Source: Gemmatimonadota bacterium (GTDB lineage: Bacteria > Gemmatimonadota > Gemmatimonadetes > Longimicrobiales > Gaopeijiaceae). From it: a stretch of DNA of 5,537 nucleotides. This document shows, one piece after another, positions 1 through 5,537 of the stretch. The translations under genes and the position numbers were made by a program. The notes under the pieces were generated by a model. It did not search any database and was not told the DNA's origin. It was given only the letters and a program-made list of their open reading frames with translations. How positions within the stretch are numbered: position 1 is the stretch's first letter; each line of letters opens with the position of its first letter. The stretch covers positions 1 through 5,537 of the forward strand of contig JAHEKK010000256.1 in assembly GCA_024638395.1 (NCBI GenBank). Direction: 5' to 3'.

Positions 1-122
1 ACCGGATACCCGGGTCGCGATAGCTTCTACTAGCAAGCTTCGTGCTCTCGCCGAAAGTCCTTATTCCACAGGGCCTTTTTTCCGGCGACTGACCTCTCCG
101 GGGTACACACCCCAGCGGCGAA
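1..122. other. Leader upstream of the ABC exporter gene; possible tail of an upstream gene
   Basis: No complete gene is visible here. In frame 1 of the + strand the first ten codons read TGYPGRDSFY and end at a TAG at 31-33, which could be the C-terminus of an upstream gene, but ten residues cannot prove it. Bases 100-113 form a perfect inverted repeat (GGGGT, loop ACAC, ACCCC) that ends nine bases before the ATG at 123. No purine-rich Shine-Dalgarno sequence is seen in front of that ATG (the spacer is AGCGGCGAA). A T-run lies at 76-81, but it follows only a mismatched stem, so I do not call a terminator. No convincing -35/-10 promoter pair is seen. Confidence 0.3.
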
Positions 123-1816
123 ATGAACCAGCTCAGGACGATCCTGCCCTATTTCCGCCCATACCGGGCCCACGTGGCCTGGGGCATGGTGCTGGTGGTC
201 TTCGCCAATGCCTTCGCCCTGGCCGGCCCCTATCTCCTGAAGCTGGCCGTAGATGAGCTCTCGGAACCCGGGGTAACCCGGGAAAGGCTCCTCATGTATG
301 CGCTGCTCATCGTGGGGGCGGCCCTCGTCGGCGGGGCAGCACGATACGGCATGAGGGAGCTGCTGAACGGCGTCAGCCGGCGGATCGAGGTGGATCTCCG
401 CCAGAACTTCCTGTCCCACCTCCTTCGACTTGACGCGGGGTTCTACAACCACACGCGTACAGGCGACCTCATGAGCAAGGCCACGAACGACACCCTGGCC
501 GTACGCCAGGCCGTCGGCCCTGCCGTCATGTACTCGGCCAATACCGTGGTCAACTTTACGTTGGGCCTGACCTTGATGATCTGGATCAGCCCCCGGCTGG
601 TCCTGATTTCCCTGGTGCCCATGCTTCTCCTGCCACCGATCGTGATCCTCTTCGGGCGGGTCATCCATCGCCGCTTCGAGAAGATCCAGGAGCAGTTCTC
701 GACGCTCTCCACCATGGTGCAGGAGAACCTCAGCGGAGTCCGGATCGTCCGTGCGTACCAGCAGGAGACCCCTCAGGCCGAGGACTTCGAAGCCCTCAAC
801 GAGGAATACCTGCAGCGGAACATGCGGCTCGCCTACGCCTCGGGAGCCTTCCATCCCACCCTCGGGCTCCTGACGGGGTTCGCCATGGTCGCCGTGCTGT
901 GGGACGGCGGACAGCAGGTCATGGCCGGCGTGATCACGGTCGGAGACTTCGTGGCCTTCTCCTTCTACCTCGCGCTTCTGATCTGGCCCATGATCGCCCT
1001 CGGCTGGGTGGTCAACCTCTTCCAGCGGGGCGCGGCCTCCATGGGCCGCATCAACAGCATCCTGAACGCGGTTCCACGGATCTTGCCCCCGGATCGTCCG
1101 GCCCCGGCTCCGGTGACATCTCCTTCGTGGCCGAGCCGGGCCAGACCGTCGCCATCGTGGGACCCACGGGGTCCGGCAAGAGCACGCTCGTCAGCCTCAT
1201 CTCCCGGGTGTACGACCCCACCGGGGGCGAGGTGAGGATGAACGGCGTGGCGCTTCCGGAGTACGATCCCGCCGATGTGCGGGCGGCCGTGGGGTTCGTG
1301 CCCCAGGACACCTTCCTCTTTTCAGCGACCCTGGCAGACAATATCGCCCTGGGACTTCCGGCGGACGGCGACGAGGAGTACGACGAAGAGGTTCGGGCCG
1401 CGTCCAGGGCCGCTCAGCTCCATGACACGATTCTGGACTTCCCCGAGGAGTACCGGACCATGCTGGGGGAGCGGGGGATCAACCTGTCGGGAGGCCAGAA
1501 GCAGCGGGCGACCCTGGCCCGGGCCCTGGCCATGGGCCCACCAGTCCTCGTGCTGGACGACGCCCTGAGTGCCGTGGATACGCACACGGAGGCCAAGATC
1601 CTGGCCGATCTCCGGTCAGAACTGGAGAATCGGACGGCCTTCATCATCTCCCACCGCGTCACGGCCGTCATGGATGCGGACCTGATTCTGGTTCTGGACG
1701 CCGGCCGTATCATGGAACGCGGAGTCCACGCCGATCTCCTCGCCCGGGAAGGCACCTACGCCACACTGCTCCGCCGCCAGCTCCTCGAGCAGGATCTGAC
1801 CTCGACCCCGGCCTGA
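123..1816 (+). pseudogene. ABC exporter half-transporter (YheI/BmrC-like permease-ATPase), frame broken
   Basis: Family role: one half of a heterodimeric type IV ABC exporter that uses ATP to move drugs, lipids or peptides across the inner membrane. The first part (frame of 123) holds the membrane domain: six hydrophobic helices near residues 19-40, 56-74, 138-156, 158-178, 244-260 and 272-298, a TGDLMSKATND motif at 113-123 and the QENLSGVRIVRAY segment at 200-212. That frame then runs on as nonsense to a stop at 1235. The ATPase domain continues in the frame of codons starting at 1109: Walker A GPTGSGKST (1160-1186), Q-loop Gln (1304-1306), signature LSGGQ (1484-1498), Walker B LVLDD (1547-1561), H-loop His (1652-1654), stop TGA at 1814. 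Walker B ends in Asp instead of the catalytic Glu, as in the degenerate-site half of heterodimers. The ATG at 123 fits the family N-terminus. The family call is firm; whether the break is real is unknown. Confidence 0.85.
1095..1116 (+). other. Frameshift/deletion junction inside the ABC exporter gene
   Basis: Up to about 1107 the upstream frame reads a normal linker (VPRILPPDRPAPAP). From about 1115 the other frame reads normal ATPase sequence (DISFVAEPGQTVAIVG). In relatives these two stretches are separated by roughly 20-27 residues that form the first strands of the ATPase domain and carry the A-loop aromatic residue that stacks on adenine. Here that segment is absent. The frame change matches a loss of 3n+1 bases, so a deletion of about 65-80 bp fits better than a one-base error. 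The junction sits in a low-complexity CCGGCCCCGGCTCCGG stretch that could favour slippage, recombination or misassembly. The missing length is estimated from memory of the family, not from an alignment. Confidence 0.75.
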
Positions 1817-1821
1817 CCTCG
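1796..1821. repeat. 9-bp direct repeat across the ABC gene stop codon
   Basis: CTGACCTCG occurs at 1796-1804 and again at 1813-1821, a 17-base period. The second copy contains the TGA stop of the ABC gene and runs into the 11-base gap before the convergent CcdA gene. It may be a small tandem duplication or chance; no function is evident. Confidence 0.3.
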
Positions 1822-1827
1822 TGGGCG

Positions 1828-2556
1828 CTACAGCCGTTCCAGGAGGAAGTCCGGCGTGAATCGGTTCAAATAGGCCGCCAACACCACGAAGGACCCACTC
1901 ACGAGGAGCAGTCCCAGCAGGATCAGGAGCACACCGGACGCCTTCTGCACCATGGGCAGGAAATGCCGGAACCGTGAGAACGCTCCCAGGAAGCGGCTCA
2001 GGGCGAATGCCGACAACATGAAGGGGATCGCCAGGCCCATCGAGTAGACGAACAGGAGCCACACCCCGGTCATCAGGTGCTCCTGTGTCGCGGCCAAGGT
2101 CATGATGGCGCCAAGCTGGGGGCCGATGCAGGGCGTCCATCCCGCGCCGAAGGCAATGCCCACCGCAATCGTACCGAGATAGCCGGTGGGCTTGTCGGAC
2201 ACGTGGACCCGTTTCTCCCTGAGTAGCGGCGTCAGCTCGAAGACGCCCGTCAGGTGAAGGCCGAGGATGATGACGATCACCCCACCGATCCGCGCGACCC
2301 AATCGCTGTAGTAGAGCAGGAACCGGCCCAGGAACGTGGCGGAGGCACCGAGGATCACGAAGATCAGGGTGAACCCCGATACGAAGAGGGCCGCGTGGAG
2401 CATGACCCGTCGACGGTCGATGCCCTCCTGCAGGTCCTCGAGGCTCATGCCCGTCACGAACGACAGATAGCTGGGCACCAGGGGAAGGACACAGGGGGAC
2501 ACGAAGGAGAGGATGCCGGCGGTCAAGGCGATCCCGATCCCCACACTTTCGTTCAC
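1828..2556 (-). CDS. ccdA: CcdA-type cytochrome c biogenesis / thiol:disulfide interchange membrane protein
   Basis: A 242-residue polytopic inner-membrane protein of the CcdA/DsbD-transmembrane family. These carry reducing power from cytoplasmic thioredoxin across the membrane to extracytoplasmic partners, for example in cytochrome c maturation. Six hydrophobic segments lie near residues 5-26, 52-74, 86-105, 128-150, 163-186 and 205-230. The two redox cysteines sit in the expected half-to-half arrangement: C22 in SFVSPCVLPLVP and C143 in GWTPCIGPQ, both in Pro-flanked motifs. Length is usual for CcdA. The frame is open further upstream, but I chose the GTG at 2556 because it starts just before the first helix, has GAGG a few bases ahead, and overlaps the preceding gene's stop as GTGA, which suggests translational coupling. 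No thioredoxin-like or cytochrome c partner lies in the window. It ends 11 bases from the convergent ABC gene, with no terminator seen. Family is secure; the exact redox partner is unknown. Confidence 0.92.
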   Translation of the reverse strand: MNESVGIGIALTAGILSFVSPCVLPLVPSYLSFVTGMSLEDLQEGIDRRRVMLHAALFVSGFTLIFVILGASATFLGRFLLYYSDWVARIGGVIVIILGLHLTGVFELTPLLREKRVHVSDKPTGYLGTIAVGIAFGAGWTPCIGPQLGAIMTLAATQEHLMTGVWLLFVYSMGLAIPFMLSAFALSRFLGAFSRFRHFLPMVQKASGVLLILLGLLLVSGSFVVLAAYLNRFTPDFLLERL

Positions 2557-4118
2557 GTAGCCTCGTCTTCGTGTCTGGTAGAGAGGAGGGTTGTCCCGTC
2601 CTCCTGCCCCTGACCAACGCCCGGGGCGGCCTCCGCGTTCCGCTCCATGCGGGCAAGGCGTCGCTGTGCAAAGGCCCGAATCCCCATGGAGGCGCCGAGC
2701 CAGATCAGCAGAGCCGCCACAACCCACCCTGCAGCCCGAGGGAAGGTGGCGGCGAGTCCCCCGGCGATCAACAACGACCCGGCAACGGTGCCGAGGACCG
2801 TCCGGTCCTCACGTCCCAGCAGCCTGCTCCCGGCGAGGGCGTCTCCAAGGGCAGATCCGGCCCGGACGACGTCCGCTACGGTGAGCCCCGCGCCTGCCGA
2901 GCGCGTGCGCCACAGGTGCATACGCTCGTGAAGAGGGCCCTGGGGTTCCAGCGGCGTAGCCACGGCGTTCTCGGGAGCGGAGGTGGGGAACCGGGCCACC
3001 TGGCCGGGCAGGACGATCTCCACAGCCGTCGCGAGATCCGCCACAAAGAGACCTTCGAGCTGGCCCGCCAGGGAATTGTCCAGCACTGCGATGTCGATCT
3101 CCCAGTTTCCCAATAGGCTGGACCAGTTCAGGTTGCTGGACCCGATGCGGCACCAGCACCCGTCGGCCACCATGGTCTTCGCGTGGATCATGGGTCCCTG
3201 CCACTCGAAGATCCGGGCGCCGGCTTTCAGCAGTGCTCGATACCCGCCGCGAGAGAGGCTTCCCACCCAGGGCCAGTTGTTGTGGGCGGGAACCAGGATC
3301 CGGACGTCCACCCCGTCCCGTGCGGCGGCGGCCAGTGCCTCCGACACCGGACGCGGAGCGACGAAGTAGGGGTCGGTGATCCAGAGAGTCCGCTTGGCAC
3401 TGGCCGCGATCAGCTGGGTGGCTCGATACACCCGGGATCGCCACGGCTGCCCCTGGATGACCCACACGGCCGAATCGCCCGCGTGGGGCACCTCGGTGTG
3501 GCCGACGCCCGCCTCCCTCGAAACGGGAGACCCCATGCTGGCCCAGGCGCGCTCGAAGGTGCCTCCCGCGGCCGCGGCGGCCGGACCCCTGATTTCGACG
3601 CCGGTATCCCTCCAGGGTGGCGCACCGTCTTTTCCGGCCCACTCGTCGCCGACACAAAAACCACCGACAAAGGCCACCTCGCCGTCGACGCACACCAGCT
3701 TTCGGTGATCCCGCTGCAAGACCCGAAGGGGGTCCCTGAACGCAGGCCTGTTGAAGGCCCGGACGTGGGCCCCGGCCTGGACCAGGGGCTTCCAGTAGCG
3801 CCGCGGGGTGGCCCAGCAACCGATCCAGTCATAGAGGACGTGGACGTGCACACCCGCACGGGCCCGCTCCACCAGGGCGTCCCGGAACCTCCGCCCCGTC
3901 TCGTCGTTCCGAACCACGTAGTTCTCGAAGTGGACCGTCTTTTCCGCTCGCTCGATGGCTTCGATCCACGTTTCGAATGTGGTCGGGCCGTCGAACTGCA
4001 GGGAAATCCGGTTGCCGGGTATCAACTGGGAGCTGGTCGCTCGACTCAGGGCGGCAACGGGGAAGTGATGGGACCACAGGGCCAGGTCGCTGTCGGGACG
4101 GGGGGCCTCAGGGTCCAC
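2553..4118 (-). CDS. Phospholipase D superfamily protein, cardiolipin synthase-like, with C-terminal membrane hairpin
   Basis: A 521-residue enzyme with two complete HKD motifs: HRKLVCVD (H138, K140, D145) and HAKTMVAD (H312, K314, D319), the latter followed by GSSNLN. Two such half-sites form one active site with a phospho-histidine intermediate. In bacteria this architecture is typical of cardiolipin synthases (ClsB-like phosphatidyl transfer) and related phospholipases. The first catalytic half spans roughly residues 35-195, the second about 220-375. Unlike ClsA-type enzymes there is no N-terminal membrane anchor; instead two hydrophobic segments lie near 440-458 and 463-484, followed by a basic stretch (QRRLARMER) and a polar tail. 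Start is GTG at 4118 with only a weak GGA-type ribosome site; no upstream in-frame start is available. It lies 78 bases after the agmatinase gene, and its TGA overlaps the CcdA start. Active-site residues look intact. Substrate (cardiolipin synthesis versus hydrolysis) is inferred. Confidence 0.9.
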   Translation of the reverse strand: MDPEAPRPDSDLALWSHHFPVAALSRATSSQLIPGNRISLQFDGPTTFETWIEAIERAEKTVHFENYVVRNDETGRRFRDALVERARAGVHVHVLYDWIGCWATPRRYWKPLVQAGAHVRAFNRPAFRDPLRVLQRDHRKLVCVDGEVAFVGGFCVGDEWAGKDGAPPWRDTGVEIRGPAAAAAGGTFERAWASMGSPVSREAGVGHTEVPHAGDSAVWVIQGQPWRSRVYRATQLIAASAKRTLWITDPYFVAPRPVSEALAAAARDGVDVRILVPAHNNWPWVGSLSRGGYRALLKAGARIFEWQGPMIHAKTMVADGCWCRIGSSNLNWSSLLGNWEIDIAVLDNSLAGQLEGLFVADLATAVEIVLPGQVARFPTSAPENAVATPLEPQGPLHERMHLWRTRSAGAGLTVADVVRAGSALGDALAGSRLLGREDRTVLGTVAGSLLIAGGLAATFPRAAGWVVAALLIWLGASMGIRAFAQRRLARMERNAEAAPGVGQGQEDGTTLLSTRHEDEAT

Positions 4119-4148
4119 GGCAGCCGTTCCGTGTCCGGATGAGCTCCG

Positions 4149-4196
4149 GCCCGCTCCGGGGCGAGTGGACAGGGGGACCTGCGGGCCCGATCGGGC
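4149..4196 (-). other. Paired inverted repeats in the agmatinase-PLD gap
   Basis: The 78-base gap 4119-4196 holds a perfect 12-base palindrome GCCCGATCGGGC at 4185-4196, touching the agmatinase stop codon, and a second inverted repeat at 4149-4162 (GCCC, six-base loop, GGGC). CTCCGG is also directly repeated at 4144-4149 and 4154-4159. No T-run follows either hairpin on the transcribed strand, so an intrinsic terminator is unlikely. A partial attenuator, an RNA processing site or a protein operator are possible. The short arms in GC-rich DNA also allow chance. Confidence 0.35.
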
Positions 4197-5162
4197 TCAC
4201 GACCGGGACCAGTAGCCGACCATCTTGTAGACCAGCTTTGCGACGAGGAAATCCGGAGCGTGGAGGCCGGGCAGAGGGGCGTGTTCCACTACATCCACGG
4301 CCACCACCCGCCGAGACTCGAACACCTTTCGCAGGAGACGCAGGGTGGGATACCACTCTCCCCCTCCTGGCTCCGGCGTCCCCGTGGAGGGCACCAGCGA
4401 GGGATCGAAATAGTCCACGTCGAACGTGATGTAGACGTCCTCCCCGAGACGGTCGACCGCCTGGTCGATCCACGCGTCGCCCGAGGCCACTTCCTCCGCC
4501 ATGATCGTGGTGACCGAAGGTCGCTCCCTGGCAACCTCGATCTCCTCCTGGCTGATGCCCCGGAGACCGACGGCAACGATGTCGACCTGATCCATGACCC
4601 GGGCCAGGGCGCAGGCATGGGAGTAGGGACTTCCCTCGAAGGTTGCCCGGAGGTCCAGGTGGGCGTCGAACTGCAGGACGGAAAGCCTGTTCTCGCATCG
4701 CCGTGCCTGAACCGCGATGGCCGGGGACGACACCGAATGCTCACCGCCCAGCATCAGGACGCGCCGGTCTCCCGCCTCCTCCACCACACGGCCGTACGCG
4801 GCCTCCAACTCGGCGATGGCCTCGGCAGCGTTACCCCGGGCCAGCTCCAGCTGCGGAAACGTGTAGATGCCGGACAGGGACGGATCCCGGTCCGTCTCAT
4901 GGTCGTACAGCTCGATATAGCGGGAGGCGTCGATGATGGCCTGGGGCCCGTTCCGCGTCCCCCCGCCGAAGCTGGTCGTGGCTTCGTAGGGGACCGGGAG
5001 GATCCAGGTATCCGACCCCTCGGGCGTTGCGCCGGCCCCGTACAGGCCCAGGAACCCACGGGGCAACTCCCAGGGCAGGTCGTCCAGGCCCTCGGGCAGC
5101 AGGCGGAGTCGGGCGCCACCGGATCGGCTGGGCGCGGCTGGGTCGGGCCGGTTCGGGGTCAC
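4197..5162 (-). CDS. speB: Agmatinase-type ureohydrolase (arginase family)
   Basis: A 321-residue cytoplasmic binuclear-manganese hydrolase. Agmatinase converts agmatine to putrescine and urea in polyamine synthesis. The family metal ligands are all visible: H142 in GGEHSVS, D166/H168/D170 in FDAHLDLR, and D248/D250 in FDVDYFDPS. H182 (YSHACA) and E293 (DVVEHAP) match the conserved substrate-pocket positions. The SFGGGTRNGPQAI segment near 64-76 and TGTPEPGG at 260-267 favour agmatinase-like enzymes over arginase, but guanidino-acid hydrolases cannot be excluded. About 50 residues rich in Pro, Arg and Gly precede the core. Start is GTG at 5162, whose GTGA overlaps the stop of the Fur-family gene; the first in-frame ATG is far too late, in the GGEH region. 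No arginine decarboxylase gene, the usual source of agmatine, is in the window. Family is sure, substrate likely. Confidence 0.9.
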   Translation of the reverse strand: MTPNRPDPAAPSRSGGARLRLLPEGLDDLPWELPRGFLGLYGAGATPEGSDTWILPVPYEATTSFGGGTRNGPQAIIDASRYIELYDHETDRDPSLSGIYTFPQLELARGNAAEAIAELEAAYGRVVEEAGDRRVLMLGGEHSVSSPAIAVQARRCENRLSVLQFDAHLDLRATFEGSPYSHACALARVMDQVDIVAVGLRGISQEEIEVARERPSVTTIMAEEVASGDAWIDQAVDRLGEDVYITFDVDYFDPSLVPSTGTPEPGGGEWYPTLRLLRKVFESRRVVAVDVVEHAPLPGLHAPDFLVAKLVYKMVGYWSRS

Positions 5163-5537
5163 GTCATCTCGATCGGACAGGTGATCCCCTCATACGCAAC
5201 TGTGGCCCCGGCGGCTCGGCTGGGCTCGCTCAGCCCGAAAATCACGAGCTTGTGGTGAGTGAGCTCGAAGCCGTGGGCCGCGGCGGTTTCCTCGACGATG
5301 CGCTGGAGCTCCTCGCTGCGGAACTCGACGATATCGCCGCTTTCGGTGCAGACCAGATGATGATGTACAGGATCTTTGGAGAGCCTGTGTTCGTAGCGCT
5401 TGAACCCTTCACCAAAGTCGTGCTCCTCGACCAGCTCGCTACGGACGAGAACGTCGAGAGCGCGGTAGATGGTGGCTTTACCAAGGCGATGGCCCCGGCG
5501 CCGGACTTCGGCCTCGATGTCGTCGACCGATTGGTGG
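5159..5537 (-). CDS. Fur-family metal-dependent transcriptional regulator, N-terminus beyond window
   Basis: The frame is open from the window edge to the TGA at 5159-5161, giving 125 residues. About 30 N-terminal residues, including the start, lie outside. Order: end of the winged-helix DNA-binding domain (SVDDIEAEVRR, then the recognition helix GKATIYRALDVL at residues 19-30 of this fragment), the wing (EHDFGEGFKRYEH), then the metal-binding dimerisation domain (HHHLVC at 58-63, GDIVEF at 67-72, HGFELTHHKLVIFG at 88-101). His1 aligns by eye with a metal-sensing His of Fur. Family members bind promoter boxes when loaded with Fe, Zn or Mn, or sense peroxide (Fur, Zur, Mur, PerR). The CxxC pairs of the structural zinc site are incomplete: CTES at 63-66 and CPIE at 120-123. 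Its stop overlaps the agmatinase GTG, so it probably heads the cluster and may control it. The exact metal is unknown. Confidence 0.88.
   Translation of the reverse strand, partial: HQSVDDIEAEVRRRGHRLGKATIYRALDVLVRSELVEEHDFGEGFKRYEHRLSKDPVHHHLVCTESGDIVEFRSEELQRIVEETAAAHGFELTHHKLVIFGLSEPSRAAGATVAYEGITCPIEMT

Noticed and set aside
21..39. AGCTT/AAGCT inverted repeat and TAGC direct repeat in the leader
   Set aside because: Arms are only 4-5 bases and no partner element or target duplication is seen; likely chance.
54..81. Possible Rho-independent terminator (AAAGTCC ... GGCCTTTTTT)
   Set aside because: The stem has a mismatch, an 11-base loop and overlaps the T-run; too weak to call.
30..854. 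274-codon open frame on the - strand opposite the ABC membrane domain
   Set aside because: It has an acidic/His-rich antisense composition with no recognisable domain, while the + strand encodes a clear membrane domain.
899..1235. Independent start of the ATPase part at 899
   Set aside because: From 899 to about 1108 that frame only mirrors the upstream membrane domain out of frame. True ATPase sequence starts near 1109, so 899 is not a real start.
1616..2671. Long open frame of 351 codons on the - strand overlapping CcdA and the ABC end
   Set aside because: It lies in another frame over two well-recognised genes, has an Arg/Pro/Gly/His-rich composition and no family motif. It is a shadow of GC-rich coding DNA.
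4260..5258. 332-codon open frame on the + strand opposite the agmatinase gene
   Set aside because: The agmatinase on the other strand has all its metal ligands; this antisense frame shows only low-complexity Gly/Arg/His/Asp composition.

Overview
GC-rich bacterial chromosomal DNA (estimated by eye; strong G/C at third codon positions, three GTG starts) holding five protein genes, one of them broken and one cut by the window edge. The organism cannot be named from sequence alone. The style of the ABC exporter half and the Fur/agmatinase/phospholipase D cluster remind me of uncultivated soil or marine groups such as Gemmatimonadota, but this is a weak guess. I see no tRNA, rRNA, CRISPR array, insertion sequence or phage gene.

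Layout. Bases 1-122 are a short leader. A type IV ABC exporter half-transporter (membrane domain plus ATPase domain) runs rightward over 123-1816. Its reading frame breaks near 1100-1114, and the start of the ATPase domain, including the region that should carry the A-loop, is missing. As written it is a pseudogene, or it contains a sequence or assembly error. Its end faces, 11 bases away, the end of a leftward gene cluster that fills the rest of the window.

In transcription order (right to left) the cluster is: a Fur-family metalloregulator (5159-5537, its N-terminus lying beyond the window; it has no start in the window and is easily missed), an agmatinase-type ureohydrolase (4197-5162), a two-HKD phospholipase D / cardiolipin synthase-like enzyme with a C-terminal membrane hairpin (2553-4118), and a CcdA-type thiol:disulfide membrane transporter (1828-2556). 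Fur/agmatinase and PLD/CcdA are each joined by a GTGA stop-start overlap. The two pairs are separated by 78 bases containing a perfect 12-base palindrome directly after the agmatinase stop and a second short inverted repeat. Co-transcription is therefore likely, with partial uncoupling in the middle.

The four cluster products (metal sensing, polyamine synthesis, phospholipid synthesis, redox transfer across the membrane) do not form a textbook pathway. Envelope or oxidative and metal stress is a possible shared theme, but that is inference. The points most worth checking are the ABC gene lesion, the Fur protein lacking complete structural zinc Cys pairs, and the conservation of the cluster.
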